DNA of 64,000 bases from Oceanihabitans sp. IOP_32 (GCF_009498295.1 NZ_CP040813.1:124001-188000), one strand, 5' to 3'. Counted from the first letter of the stretch, positions 17,124 to 26,895 are shown. Translations and numbers: made by a program. Notes: generated by a model from the letters alone, not told the origin.

Positions 17124-17588
17124 ATGAAAATTAAAATTATTCCATTTGATAAAAAATACGCAAAAGATTTCTATAAATTAAACATAGAATGGCTAACAAC
17201 ATATTTTTATGTTGAACCCTTTGATGAAACCGTTTTAAGCCAACCCGAATTGCATATTATAGACCAAGGCGGGCATATCTTTTTTGCTGAGTTAGAAAAT
17301 AACATTGTGGGTACTTTTGCACTTATGCCTTTAGGTAATGAAGGCTTATTTGAGTTTACCAAAATGGCGGTTTCACCAAAATACAGAGGCCATAAAATTG
17401 GCCAACAATTGATGCAACATGGCATAGATTTCGCGAAATCATTAGGGTTGCCAAAACTTATACTTTACTCCAGCACCAAACTTGAAAACGCCATTTATAT
17501 TTATAAAAAATATGGTTTTGTTGAAATTCCAATAGAACCCAACAGCCCGTATAAACGCAGTGACATTAAAATGGAATTAGTGTTTTAA
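17124..17588 (+). CDS. GNAT family N-acetyltransferase
   Basis: 154 residues with the GNAT acetyl-CoA motif A: FTKMAVSPKYRGHKIGQQLMQHGIDFAKSLG (partly quoted; R/Q-x-x-G-x-G/A equivalent is RGHKIG), then LYSSTKLENAIYIYKKYGFVEI, motif B. Acyl acceptor unknown. The start at 17124 gives MKIKIIPFDKKYAKDF, the usual beginning; an ATG at 17085 would add 13 charged residues and cannot be excluded. A palindromic ATTTCGCGAAAT (17428-17439) lies inside. Confidence 0.88.
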   Translation: MKIKIIPFDKKYAKDFYKLNIEWLTTYFYVEPFDETVLSQPELHIIDQGGHIFFAELENNIVGTFALMPLGNEGLFEFTKMAVSPKYRGHKIGQQLMQHGIDFAKSLGLPKLILYSSTKLENAIYIYKKYGFVEIPIEPNSPYKRSDIKMELVF

Positions 17589-17688
17589 AACCAAGATACT
17601 TTAAACGGTTTTATTGTAAGGTTACCAGATGACTGGCATTTTTTATGTCGTATTAAATAAAATTAGTTCTAACTACTTTAGAAACTAA

Positions 17689-17723
17689 AAAAACCAGTTG
17701 GGGTTTCAAGCCAACTGGTTTTT
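17689..17723. terminator. Bidirectional intrinsic terminator
   Basis: AAAAACCAGTTGG and CCAACTGGTTTTT form a 13-bp stem around a 9-base loop between the convergent GNAT and oligopeptidase genes. The A and T tracts make it active on either strand. Confidence 0.88.
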
Positions 17724-17750
17724 AATTATATACTATTATGTGTGTTTTTA

Positions 17751-19916
17751 CTATTCTTTAATTCCTTCTAAATCTAATAAAAACGCATAGGTTAAAGCCT
17801 GTGTTTTGTATCGCTCAAAACGACCAGAGGCACCACCATGACCCGTTTCCATGTTACATTCCATGATTAACAAATTATCGTCGGTTTTTAATTCACGTAA
17901 TTTAGCAATCCATTTCGCAGGCTCCCAGTATTGTACTTGGCTGTCCCAGTAGCCCGTGGTAATTAGAATATTTGGATAATCTTTAGCTTCAACATTATCG
18001 TATGGCGAATAGGATTTCATATAATTATAATATTCTTTGTTTTTAGGATTTCCCCATTCATCAAACTCAAAAGTAGTTAAAGGGATGGTTTCGTCTAACA
18101 TGGTTGACACCACATCTACGAAAGGCACCGCTGCAACAACGCCATTCCACATATCTGATTGCATGTTTAGCACGGCACCCATTAATAACCCTCCAGCAGA
18201 GCCACCATAAGCGTATAATTGATTGCTATTTGTAAAATTTTCGTCGATTAAAAACTGGCCAACATCAATAAAATCGGTGAAGGTGTTTTTCTTTTTTAAC
18301 AATTTTCCGTCTTCATACCAATCTCTCCCCATTTCTTGTCCGCCTCGAATATGAGCAATGGCATAAATAAATCCGCGGTCTAGCAAGCTTAAACGCGTAG
18401 AGCTAAATGTAGGTTCCATACTGTTACCATAAGAGCCATACGCATAAAGCAGTAATGGGTTCTTGCCATTTTTTTCAACACCTTTTTTATACACTAAAGA
18501 CACTGGTACTTTGGTGCCGTCTGTAGCCGTTGCAAACAAGCGTTCTGAGGTATAATTTTCAACTTTAAAAGCATCGTCTACCACTTCGGTTTGCTTTAAA
18601 AGCTCTTGACTCTTATCGGTCATATTATACTCGAAAGTGCTCATTGGCGTAGTTAACGAGCTGTACATAAAGCGCAACACATCGGTATCAAAATCTAAAT
18701 TAGAGGTTGTTGCGGCGAAATAAGCTGGATCGTTAAACTGGATATAATGATCGTCTGTGCCGTCCCATTTCATAACTCTAATGGTGCGTAACCCCTCTTT
18801 TCGCTCTTCTGCAACTAAATAGTTTTGAAACAGATCCATACCTTGAAAAAATACATTCTCTCTATGTGGGATTACATCTACCCAATGTTCTTTTTCTGTT
18901 TTATTTACTGGTGTTTTAACCAATTTAAAGTTTTTAGCGTCCTTATTGGTTCTAATATAAAAATGGTCTTCAAAATGATCGAGCGTGTATTCTAAATTTT
19001 TCTCTCTAGGTTGGATAACCTTCCATTCGCCATCTGGTGTGTTGGCATCTAAAACTCGAAATTCGGTTGATAAGGTTTGGAAACTTCCAATAACCAAATA
19101 GGCATCAGACTTTGTTTTACCTACACCGCATCTAAAGGTATCGTCTTTCTCTTCGTAAACCACGACATCTTCAGACTGGTCTGTACCAATAACATGTTTT
19201 ACAATTTTATTTTGACGTAAGGTTTGTGGATCTTTTGTGGTGTAAAACACGGTTTTTCCGTCGTTTGCCCAAGTTGCACTTCCGCCAGTATTGCTTAGTT
19301 TATCTTCTAATAATTCGCCCGTTTCTAAATTTTTAAAATAGATGGTGTATTGGCGTCTAGAAACCGTATCGATGGCAAAAGCCAGCATTTTATTGTTTGG
19401 ACTTACCGAACGACCACCAAAACCATAGTATGCATGACCTTTAGCCATTTCTGGGCCGTTAAGCATAATTTCCTCTTGAGCGCCTTCTTCTAATTTTTTT
19501 CTACAATACAAAGCATAATCGTCGCCCTCTTCAAAACGTGTGTAATACGAGTAACCGTTATCGTTTACAGGAACCGATTGGTCGTCTTTTTTTATTCTAC
19601 CAACAATTTCGTTGTATAATTTATCTTGGAGCTCGGTAGTATGCGCCATGGCTTTACTTAAATAATCGTTCTCTGCATTTAAGTAGTCTAACACATCTTG
19701 TGTTTGTGCATCGGGTGTTTCGGCATTTTTTTGCTCGTCGCTTAAACGCATCCAGAAATAATTATCGATACGTGTGTCGTCGTGAACGGTTAATTCTTTC
19801 GGGATTTTTTTAGCCACTGGAGCTTCTAAAGACAAATGTGGTCTTTCTGTGTCGTTCGATTTGCATGACGAAATCATAATGGTTAAAATTAATAAGGTGT
19901 AAATACTGTGTTTCAT
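17751..19916 (-). CDS. Oligopeptidase B-like S9A serine peptidase (lipoprotein)
   Basis: 721 residues of the prolyl oligopeptidase family: N-terminal seven-blade propeller region opening with HDDTRIDNYFWMR and a C-terminal alpha/beta hydrolase. The nucleophile is in YGGSAGGLLMGAV, the Asp region is near ITTGYWDSQVQYWEP, and the catalytic His is in ETGHGGASGRF. The signature matches oligopeptidase B (cuts after basic residues in short peptides). A lipoprotein signal (LLILTIMISSC) places it in the envelope, unlike the cytoplasmic enterobacterial enzyme. Confidence 0.9.
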   Translation of the reverse strand: MKHSIYTLLILTIMISSCKSNDTERPHLSLEAPVAKKIPKELTVHDDTRIDNYFWMRLSDEQKNAETPDAQTQDVLDYLNAENDYLSKAMAHTTELQDKLYNEIVGRIKKDDQSVPVNDNGYSYYTRFEEGDDYALYCRKKLEEGAQEEIMLNGPEMAKGHAYYGFGGRSVSPNNKMLAFAIDTVSRRQYTIYFKNLETGELLEDKLSNTGGSATWANDGKTVFYTTKDPQTLRQNKIVKHVIGTDQSEDVVVYEEKDDTFRCGVGKTKSDAYLVIGSFQTLSTEFRVLDANTPDGEWKVIQPREKNLEYTLDHFEDHFYIRTNKDAKNFKLVKTPVNKTEKEHWVDVIPHRENVFFQGMDLFQNYLVAEERKEGLRTIRVMKWDGTDDHYIQFNDPAYFAATTSNLDFDTDVLRFMYSSLTTPMSTFEYNMTDKSQELLKQTEVVDDAFKVENYTSERLFATATDGTKVPVSLVYKKGVEKNGKNPLLLYAYGSYGNSMEPTFSSTRLSLLDRGFIYAIAHIRGGQEMGRDWYEDGKLLKKKNTFTDFIDVGQFLIDENFTNSNQLYAYGGSAGGLLMGAVLNMQSDMWNGVVAAVPFVDVVSTMLDETIPLTTFEFDEWGNPKNKEYYNYMKSYSPYDNVEAKDYPNILITTGYWDSQVQYWEPAKWIAKLRELKTDDNLLIMECNMETGHGGASGRFERYKTQALTYAFLLDLEGIKE

Positions 19917-20026
19917 ATTAAGATGTTTTATAAAGTTTAAAGGAACGAAAAATTACTGTATTAAAGTAATTTATAATTGTACAACTCGCTCTATACTTTG
20001 TTTTTTTGGGCATCAGCTTATTAAAA

Positions 20027-20623
20027 TCATAAACCCTTAAGCTTTAAATACTGCAATAACATGATAGTTCTGGCATCGCTAATTTCATGGGCATCCATCA
20101 TTTTCAAAGCCTTAGTAAGGGCGATCTCCAAAACGCTTATTTCTTCATTTTCGGTCGCTAAACCTCCGCCATCATCAACACGATCGGCATTGGTATATGG
20201 GGCAATAAAGAGGTGCACACGTTCTCGAAGTACTCCGGGCGATAAAAATACAGTATTTACGGCTTTTAAATTTGAAATATTATAGCCTAACTCCTCTTTA
20301 ACTTCTCTTATCGCAGAAATTTCGGGTGTTTCGCCCTCATCAATATACCCACCACAAACCTCGATCGAATCGCCTTGATTAACACCCAAAATATATACAG
20401 GTATTCTAAACTGCTTAGATAAAATTACTTTTTTTGAGTCTTTATTGTAGAGAAGTACCGCAACACCGTCACTCTTACCGTAAATTTCACGCGAAATGCG
20501 TTTCCACCCCTTGTTTTTAAACTTAAAATCAAAATCTATACGTTCTAATGTTCCCCAAAAACTTGATAATAGTTTAGATGCTAGATTTTTAATTCGATTA
20601 TCTTTTTCCATCATATATCCCAT
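20027..20623 (-). CDS. Nudix hydrolase, NudK-like (GDP-mannose/sugar-nucleotide pyrophosphatase)
   Basis: 198 residues with an intact Nudix box, GGYIDEGETPEISAIREVKEELGY (G-x5-E-x7-REV-x-EE-x-G; quoted without extension), which binds magnesium. Flanking blocks (VAVLLYNKDSKKVILSKQFR, FLSPGVLRERVHLF) are like NudK/ADP-ribose pyrophosphatase types. Start is ambiguous between 20623 and internal methionines three and four codons later. Located 27 bp downstream of the rhomboid gene in the same direction, so probably cotranscribed. Confidence 0.85.
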   Translation of the reverse strand: MGYMMEKDNRIKNLASKLLSSFWGTLERIDFDFKFKNKGWKRISREIYGKSDGVAVLLYNKDSKKVILSKQFRIPVYILGVNQGDSIEVCGGYIDEGETPEISAIREVKEELGYNISNLKAVNTVFLSPGVLRERVHLFIAPYTNADRVDDGGGLATENEEISVLEIALTKALKMMDAHEISDARTIMLLQYLKLKGL

Positions 20624-20649
20624 AAAATCATAAAAAAGCTTGCATCCAC

Positions 20650-21300
20650 CTAAATTTTACCCAAACGCTTTAAAACGTAGAGCAGTATTATGGGTAATGC
20701 TAACAATATAACCATTAATAAATTGGTGTTAAACAACCAAGGCGACAATATTAATGTAATAATATAACCGCCAACCGCACCACCAAAATGCGCATCGTGA
20801 CCAATATTACCTATTCTATTTTTCATACCATAAATAGAATACAATAAATACCCGATACCAAAAATATAAGCAGGGATTGGTATAGGAATAAAAACCATAT
20901 ACAAACTCATACCAGGTTGTAATAAAATGGCCGAGTAAATTACTCCAGATACCGCACCACTGGCACCTACCGCACTGTAATGATGTTCGTTTTTATGAAA
21001 ATATAGCGATAATAAATTACCCAACAACAAACTGCCTAAATAAATGAGTACAAAATTAAATCTGTCCACATGGCGAATCACCACTTCTGCAAAAATGTAA
21101 AGCGAAAACATATTAAAAAACAAATGGGTTGTGTCTACATGCAGAAATCCAGAACTGAACATCCTAATTTTTTCGCCGCTTTTAATGGCACCAACATTAA
21201 ACTTGTACTTCTCAAAAAAGCCATAATCACCAAAACCTTTAAAAGATATGATAACATTGGCGGCTATAATTATAATGGTTACTAAATCTAATTTACCCAT
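20650..21300 (-). CDS. Rhomboid family intramembrane serine protease
   Basis: 216 residues, six predicted transmembrane helices. The catalytic dyad is Ser in GASGAVSG and His in GHDAHFGG; the HLFFNM (His-x-x-x-Asn) motif of rhomboids occurs after the WR-like loop. It would cleave transmembrane substrates within the inner membrane. First gene of a pair with the Nudix hydrolase. Confidence 0.93.
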   Translation of the reverse strand: MGKLDLVTIIIIAANVIISFKGFGDYGFFEKYKFNVGAIKSGEKIRMFSSGFLHVDTTHLFFNMFSLYIFAEVVIRHVDRFNFVLIYLGSLLLGNLLSLYFHKNEHHYSAVGASGAVSGVIYSAILLQPGMSLYMVFIPIPIPAYIFGIGYLLYSIYGMKNRIGNIGHDAHFGGAVGGYIITLILSPWLFNTNLLMVILLALPIILLYVLKRLGKI

Positions 21301-21346
21301 AAGGTTTAAAACGTTTTAAAATGAAAAAATAAATATATGGTTTAAG

Positions 21347-21354
21347 TATCTTTG
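21347..21354 (+). promoter_or_regulatory. Candidate -7 box (TATCTTTG) of the acyltransferase gene
   Basis: TATCTTTG fits TAnnTTTG and ends 24 bp before the ATG at 21379. Confidence 0.45.
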
Positions 21355-21378
21355 CCGCTACAAATCTAAAATTAAATA

Positions 21379-22260
21379 ATGCAATTTCTAGTTTATATTA
21401 TTGTTTATCCGTTTTTATGGCTAATTTCTATATTGCCTTTTTGGCTGCTTTATTTAGTTTCAGATGGTGTTTACGTCCTGTTATACCATGTAATTGGATA
21501 CAGAAAACAAGTAGTTAACGAGAATTTAAAGCTTGCTTTCCCAAACAAATCTGAAAAAGACATTGCAGTAATCCGCAAAAAATTCTACAAACATTTATGT
21601 GATATGTTTTTAGAAATGGCAAAAACGTTGACGATTTCCAGAGCTGCTTTACAAAAACGATTTGTTATAAAAAACCCCGAAGAACTTAAACGTTTAGAGT
21701 CTTTAAACAAAAGTATTTTACTAATGTATGGCCATTATGCAAGTTGGGAATGGTCTGTTGAAATTCAAAACCACATTAGCTACAAAGGCTTTGGTGTGTA
21801 TAAAAAACTAGCCAACAAATATTTTGATAAGTTGGTAAGAGATATTCGTTCTAAATTTAACACCACTTTAATTAGCACCAAAGAAACCGTTAACATAATT
21901 AACCAAAATGAAGAGCAAGGAATAAAAAGCATTGTGGCCTTTTTAAGCGACCAGTCTCCAAGATTAACCAAAGAAGCGTATTGGAGTGAATTTATGGGTA
22001 TAAACGTGCCCTGTTTTACTGGAGCCGAACGCTTAGCAAAAAAACTTGATTTGACTTTAGCCTACCTCAAAGTTACTAAAGTAAAACGCGGCTATTATGA
22101 AGCTGAATTTATTACACTCTCTGAAAACCCAAAAGCATACGAAAACTACAAACTAACCGATATGTTTTTACGTGAGGTAGAAAAACAAATCTATGAAGCC
22201 CCAGAGTATTATTTTTGGACGCACAAACGTTGGAAACACAGGAATGAATCACCTCACTAG
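21379..22260 (+). CDS. LpxL/HtrB-like lysophospholipid/lipid A acyltransferase
   Basis: 293-residue inner-membrane acyltransferase: N-terminal membrane anchor (about residues 3-35), NENLKLAFPNKS, the H-x4-E/D type active-site motif in MYGHYASWEW, the DQSP block, and a C-terminal YFWTHKRWKHR typical of the LpxL/LpxM superfamily. It probably adds a secondary acyl chain to lipid A; Bacteroidota relatives are also considered for other lysophospholipids, so the acceptor is inferred. Confidence 0.87.
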   Translation: MQFLVYIIVYPFLWLISILPFWLLYLVSDGVYVLLYHVIGYRKQVVNENLKLAFPNKSEKDIAVIRKKFYKHLCDMFLEMAKTLTISRAALQKRFVIKNPEELKRLESLNKSILLMYGHYASWEWSVEIQNHISYKGFGVYKKLANKYFDKLVRDIRSKFNTTLISTKETVNIINQNEEQGIKSIVAFLSDQSPRLTKEAYWSEFMGINVPCFTGAERLAKKLDLTLAYLKVTKVKRGYYEAEFITLSENPKAYENYKLTDMFLREVEKQIYEAPEYYFWTHKRWKHRNESPH

Positions 22261-22349
22261 TGTCGGGATGGAAACACCGCAAAATTAAATTTGTTATTCA
22301 AATTAATTTCCTCAATATTTCTAGAAAAATCAACAATTACTGAAGGCAT
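22257..22349 (-). pseudogene. Possible remnant of a 5-carboxymethyl-2-hydroxymuconate isomerase-like gene
   Basis: A 30-codon frame begins MPSVIVDFSRNIEEIN, resembling the start of CHMI tautomerases (MPHFIVECSENI type, with Pro1), then runs into a stop overlapping the end of the acyltransferase gene. The rest of the 22350-22506 gap shows no gene. Too short to be sure. Confidence 0.25.
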
Positions 22350-22506
22350 AATATCTCCAGAGTTGATGAAATTTATCTGCCTAACTTTTTATGAATTCAA
22401 ATTTATATCCAATATGTTTTAAGTACTCCTTGTTTTGTCGAACTAGTTGGTAGCGGTCTGCGCTATGAGTATCTATATGGCTTAACAATTAACATTACAA
22501 GTGTAC

Positions 22507-22543
22507 CATACTTTGGAAATTCCTGAGGAATTTTCAAAGTATG
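22507..22543. terminator. 17-bp hairpin before the small lipoprotein gene end
   Basis: CATACTTTGGAAATTCC pairs with GGAATTTTCAAAGTATG (one G-T pair) around TGA. No T tract follows on either strand, so it may be a structural repeat or RNA stabiliser rather than an intrinsic terminator. Confidence 0.5.
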
Positions 22544-22556
22544 TGAGAGCAAGCAA

Positions 22557-23084
22557 TTAGCCATTATTAGTGGCAATTATTTCCTCTTTTATCTGTTTTA
22601 AATAGTTTGTTAAATTATTTTTCATCAATTCCAATCCTACACCATAATTGTCAACCAGATAAATTTGTTCTTCCTTCATTCCTTTTTTTACCCATGCTTT
22701 TTCAGCTTTTAAGTCCCCTTTTCTAACAATAACGAGTTCATAATACATAATTTTAGAATTCCAATTAGTTATTGTGAGCTGATTAAAATTTGAAATATCA
22801 GGGTCATTATTTATATTGCCTTGTCCAATATCGGCACCCAAAAATACTTCACAATTCGAAAATTTAAAATGCGGATTATTGTTGTCAAAATTTCGATAAG
22901 TCATTTTATCCCCATTTTTAAGTATAAACGCTTTAACTTGTTCAAATTCTTTAGGGCTTATTAAATCGGATACATTACTAAAATCCATACTTAAATTTGT
23001 AGTCTTATTCAAAACACCTTTTCCTGAATTACAACTCAATAGAAGTAATATGGTAAAAAGCACTATTTTAATTTCTCGTATCAT
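22557..23084 (-). CDS. Putative lipoprotein, function unknown
   Basis: 175 residues from the ATG at 23084, chosen because it puts a lipoprotein signal (IVLFTILLLLSC) at the N terminus; an upstream in-frame ATG at 23117 would precede it with 11 extra residues. The mature part has no motif I recognise. It lies just downstream of glmM on the same strand, and is followed by a strong hairpin and a gene remnant, so this interval looks like a variable spot in an otherwise conserved order. Confidence 0.6.
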   Translation of the reverse strand: MIREIKIVLFTILLLLSCNSGKGVLNKTTNLSMDFSNVSDLISPKEFEQVKAFILKNGDKMTYRNFDNNNPHFKFSNCEVFLGADIGQGNINNDPDISNFNQLTITNWNSKIMYYELVIVRKGDLKAEKAWVKKGMKEEQIYLVDNYGVGLELMKNNLTNYLKQIKEEIIATNNG

Positions 23085-23128
23085 TTTGTTCGAATTGCCA
23101 CTAACATCAGCAAACAAACCATCAATTC

Positions 23129-24517
23129 TTATCCTTTAGCAATCTCCCCAATCTCTGCAATAAACTTATCAGCTAGACCATCGGCTTCTTCTTGCGATTT
23201 TGCTTCGGTATAAATTCGTACAATGGGTTCAGTGTTACTTTTTCTTAAGTGTACCCAACTGTTATCAAAATCTATTTTAACACCATCAATAGTTGTTAAT
23301 TGCTCGTTTTGGTAACGGTTTTCTATGGCTTTTAAAACCGCATCAACATCCAACTCTGGCGTTAATTCTATTCTCTTTTTACTCATAAAATAATTAGGAT
23401 AGGTTTCACGAAGGGCGCTAACACTCATTTTCCTTTCTGCTAGCAAACTCAAAAATAGAGCAACCCCAACCAAAGCATCACGACCGTAATGAGATTCGGG
23501 ATAAATAACCCCACCATTACCTTCGCCACCAATAACCGCGTTATTTTTTTTCATCAATTCTACTACGTGTACTTCACCAACGGCACTAGCCTCGTAATGG
23601 CCTCCATATTTTTCAGTCACATCACGTAAGGCTCGAGTAGAGCTCATATTACTTACGGTATTTCCAGGCGTTTTGCTTAATACATAATCGGCACAAGCCA
23701 CTAGAGTGTAATCTTCTCCAAACATGTTTCCGTTTTCGTCTACAAAGGCTAAGCGGTCTACATCTGGATCGACTACAATACCGAAATCGGCATTTTCTTT
23801 AACCACTTTTTTAGATAAATCTCCCAAATGCTCTTTTAAAGGCTCCGGATTGTGAGGGAAATGTCCTGTGGGCTCACAAAATAATTTAATAGGCTCTACA
23901 CCCAAACGCTCTAAAAGCAAAGGTACCGCTATACCACCCGTAGAATTTACACCATCAACTACCACTTTAAATTTGGCGGCTTTAATAGCCTTCGCATTTA
24001 CTAGGGGTAGCTCTAAAACCTCATCAATATGTATATCAATATAGGCATCGTTTCTTGTAATTTTCCCTAAGTTATCCACTTGGGCAAAACTCATAGTGTC
24101 GCTTTCGGCAATTTCTAAGATTTTAGCACCTTCGGCAGCCCCTAAGAACTCCCCTTTTCTATTTAATAGTTTTAAAGCATTCCATTGTTTTGGGTTGTGG
24201 CTAGCTGTTAAAATAATCCCGCCATCGGCATGCTCTAATGGTACAGCAATTTCAACGGTTGGAGTTGTAGATAGTCCTAAATCAATCACATGAATTCCTA
24301 ATCCAACTAAAGTATTCATGACTAAATCCTGAATCATTTCACCAGAAATTCGTGCGTCACGCCCCACTACTACTCGATAATGCTCCTTGTTAAGTTGCTG
24401 TTTTATCCAAGTGCCATAAGCCGATGCAAATTTAACCACATCAATTGGTGTTAAATTATCCCCAACCGGTCCACCAATGGTGCCACGAATTCCTGAAATA
24501 GATTTTATTAAAGTCAT
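23129..24517 (-). CDS. glmM: Phosphoglucosamine mutase / phosphohexomutase
   Basis: 462 residues of the alpha-D-phosphohexomutase family: catalytic phosphoserine S106 in TASHNP, Mg-binding DPDVDR (250-255), sugar-specificity loop GEGNGG, and phosphate-binding RKSNTEPIVRIY at the C terminus. In Bacteroidota this type is taken as GlmM, converting glucosamine-6-phosphate to glucosamine-1-phosphate for UDP-GlcNAc, hence peptidoglycan and lipid A. A phosphomannomutase role is the main alternative. A CAAATATA box on the plus strand (TATATTTG on the coding strand) at 24544-24551 is its likely promoter. Confidence 0.9.
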   Translation of the reverse strand: MTLIKSISGIRGTIGGPVGDNLTPIDVVKFASAYGTWIKQQLNKEHYRVVVGRDARISGEMIQDLVMNTLVGLGIHVIDLGLSTTPTVEIAVPLEHADGGIILTASHNPKQWNALKLLNRKGEFLGAAEGAKILEIAESDTMSFAQVDNLGKITRNDAYIDIHIDEVLELPLVNAKAIKAAKFKVVVDGVNSTGGIAVPLLLERLGVEPIKLFCEPTGHFPHNPEPLKEHLGDLSKKVVKENADFGIVVDPDVDRLAFVDENGNMFGEDYTLVACADYVLSKTPGNTVSNMSSTRALRDVTEKYGGHYEASAVGEVHVVELMKKNNAVIGGEGNGGVIYPESHYGRDALVGVALFLSLLAERKMSVSALRETYPNYFMSKKRIELTPELDVDAVLKAIENRYQNEQLTTIDGVKIDFDNSWVHLRKSNTEPIVRIYTEAKSQEEADGLADKFIAEIGEIAKG

Positions 24518-24543
24518 GTCTTATTTTGTGTTAAAATTAATTA

Positions 24544-24551
24544 CAAATATA
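24544..24551 (-). promoter_or_regulatory. Candidate -7 box (TATATTTG) of glmM
   Basis: On the minus strand TATATTTG fits TAnnTTTG, 26 bp before the glmM start at 24517. Confidence 0.45.
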
Positions 24552-24598
24552 CAATTACATTGCTTCTTTTATTAAGTGGTAATTTGTAATTTTCAAAA

Positions 24599-25195
24599 AT
24601 GAATTATTTAGCGCATATTTACCTCTCTGGAAATAACGAATTGGTTACTATTGGTAATTTTATGGCAGACAGTATTAAGGGTAGTAGGTTTAAAAACTAT
24701 GAAAAAGACATCCAAATTGGTATTTTATTGCACCGTAATATTGATACATTTACCGATGCCCATAAAACAGTGCGGCTAAGTACAAAAAGACTTCACAAAA
24801 ATTACAGTCATTATTCTGGTGTGATAGTCGATATTTTTTACGATCATTTTCTAGCAAAAAATTGGAGTGACTATTCCGCCATACCGTTACAGGATTATGT
24901 GCATTCATTTTACAATTTACTAGAGACATATTACCAGGTATTACCTCTTAAAATTCAAACCATGATGCCTTATATGATTGCGAACAACTGGCTTTATAAT
25001 TATGGCTCAATTGAGGGCATCGCTAAAGTGTTGAAAGGTATGGACTCTAGAACTCAAAACCGTTCGGGCATGCGTCATGCCGTAAACGAATTGGAGGCTT
25101 ATTATACCGATTTTGAAATCGAATTCACCGCTTTTTTTGAAGAACTTATTGAATTTTCTAAACTTAAATACAACGAACTAAACAATAGCTTATGA
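24599..25195 (+). CDS. acpH: Acyl carrier protein phosphodiesterase
   Basis: 198 residues, beginning with the family signature MNYLAHIYLSG, then GNFMADSIKG, and LLHRNIDTFTDAH with HD-like metal ligands, and the DIFYDHFLAKNW block. AcpH removes 4'-phosphopantetheine from holo-ACP. Its last codons overlap the ggt start by 4 bp (ATGA), indicating translational coupling. Confidence 0.9.
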   Translation: MNYLAHIYLSGNNELVTIGNFMADSIKGSRFKNYEKDIQIGILLHRNIDTFTDAHKTVRLSTKRLHKNYSHYSGVIVDIFYDHFLAKNWSDYSAIPLQDYVHSFYNLLETYYQVLPLKIQTMMPYMIANNWLYNYGSIEGIAKVLKGMDSRTQNRSGMRHAVNELEAYYTDFEIEFTAFFEELIEFSKLKYNELNNSL

Positions 25196-26895
25196 AACAT
25201 TTTATTGCACTATTATTAATTTTTATCGTCACTCATTCTTGTAAAAAACAAGATGCAGTTTTGCAGGATAAAACTTCCAAAAGAGGTTTAATCACACCAA
25301 AGGCTATGGTGGTTTCTGCTCGAGAAGAGGCCTCTAAAATTGGTACTGCTATTCTTCAACAAGGCGGTAATGCTTTTGATGCGATGGTGGCTACCGAATT
25401 GGCTTTGGCAGTAGCCTATCCTTATGCTGGAAATATTGGTGGTGGAGGATTTATGGTTTATAGAAAAAATAATGGCGATATAGGTGGTCTTGACTACCGA
25501 GAAAAAGCACCAATGGCAGCCACAAAAAACATGTATCTGGACGATAACGGCAACGTAATCCCTAAAAAGAGCACTTTAGGCGCTATGGCCGTTGGTGTCC
25601 CTGGAACCGTTGCAGGCGTTTTTGCCGTTCATGAAAAACTGGGCTCCTTACCTATGGAAGCTATTTTAAAGCCCGTAATTGCTTTGGCCCGAAAAGGTGT
25701 TGTGGTAACCAAAAAACAAGAAAATAGAATTAAAAATTTTCAACCGTATTTTAGAGAGGCCAACAAAGATTCTATACTTTTTGAAAAGCCTTGGAAAGAA
25801 AACGACACCATTAAATATAACGCTCTGGCTAATACGCTAGACCGTATTTTATTACATGGCAAAGATGAATTTTATAAAGGCGAAACCGCCAAAAAACTCG
25901 CTAAGTTTATTCAAGATAATGGCGGTATCATTACCGAAGAAGATTTAGCTAAATATGAAGCCAAGTGGCGCACGCCTATCACCTTTAATTATGACGATTT
26001 AAGAATTATTTCCATGTCACCACCATCAAGCGGAGGGATTTGTTTGGCTCAAATCATGACTATGATCGAACCGTTTCCCTTACATGAATATGGCCATAAT
26101 TCTTTAAAATCTATTCAAGTCATTACAGAAGCCGAGCGTCGCGCTTATGCTGATAGAAGTTTTTACTTGGGCGATCCAGATTTTGTAAACATTCCCATAG
26201 ACACCTTAATTAACAAGGCTTATTTAAGCGGAAGAATGGACAGTTTTTCGTTCGAAAAAGCTACAAAATCTAGTGATCTATCCCATGGTAACATTCAAAT
26301 TATTGAAAGTGACGAAACCACCCACTACTCTATTGTAGACCAATTTGGAAATGCCATTGCTGCTACAACTACTATAAATGCAGGGTATGGATCGAAATTA
26401 TACAGCAGAGAACTCGGTTTTTTCTTAAACAATGAAATGGACGATTTTAGCAGCAAACCCGGAGAACCTAATATGTTTGGACTCGTGGGTGCCGAGGCTA
26501 ATAGTATTGCACCACAAAAACGCATGTTAAGTTCGATGACTCCAACCATTGTTGAAAAAAATGGAGCATTATTTATGACGCTTGGTACACCGGGAGGTTC
26601 TACCATTATCACCTCGGTATTACAAACCATATTAAATGTGCACGAATTTGGTATGACCATGCAAGAAGCGGTAAATGCACCAAGGTTTCACCACCAATGG
26701 TTGCCAGACGACATTAAGATGGAGCCCAATTCTTTTGATAGAGATTTAATACGTCAACTTAAAAAACTGGGCTACATAATTAACGAAGAAGATGCCCCTG
26801 TAATTGGTAAAGTAGATGGTATCTTGGTTTTAGAAAACAACAGCTTAGAAGGTGGTGCCGATCGCCGAGGTGACGATACTGCAGTAGGCTTTTAA
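25192..26895 (+). CDS. ggt: Gamma-glutamyltranspeptidase (lipoprotein)
   Basis: 567 residues. Ntn-hydrolase precursor that self-cleaves before the catalytic Thr, T377 in ETTHYSIVD, to give large and small subunits. Other markers are GNAFDAMVATELAL, GNIGGGGFMVYR, SPPSSGGICLAQIM and TLGTPGGSTIITSVLQ (the GG oxyanion loop). A lipoprotein signal with Cys (IFIVTHSC) predicts an envelope location, where it would degrade glutathione and gamma-glutamyl peptides. Coupled to acpH by overlap. Confidence 0.94.
   Translation: MKHFIALLLIFIVTHSCKKQDAVLQDKTSKRGLITPKAMVVSAREEASKIGTAILQQGGNAFDAMVATELALAVAYPYAGNIGGGGFMVYRKNNGDIGGLDYREKAPMAATKNMYLDDNGNVIPKKSTLGAMAVGVPGTVAGVFAVHEKLGSLPMEAILKPVIALARKGVVVTKKQENRIKNFQPYFREANKDSILFEKPWKENDTIKYNALANTLDRILLHGKDEFYKGETAKKLAKFIQDNGGIITEEDLAKYEAKWRTPITFNYDDLRIISMSPPSSGGICLAQIMTMIEPFPLHEYGHNSLKSIQVITEAERRAYADRSFYLGDPDFVNIPIDTLINKAYLSGRMDSFSFEKATKSSDLSHGNIQIIESDETTHYSIVDQFGNAIAATTTINAGYGSKLYSRELGFFLNNEMDDFSSKPGEPNMFGLVGAEANSIAPQKRMLSSMTPTIVEKNGALFMTLGTPGGSTIITSVLQTILNVHEFGMTMQEAVNAPRFHHQWLPDDIKMEPNSFDRDLIRQLKKLGYIINEEDAPVIGKVDGILVLENNSLEGGADRRGDDTAVGF

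Noticed and set aside
17428-17439. ATTTCGCGAAAT as a regulatory site
   Set aside because: It lies inside the GNAT coding sequence, and only its word content links it to the 13-mer family; no promoter is near.
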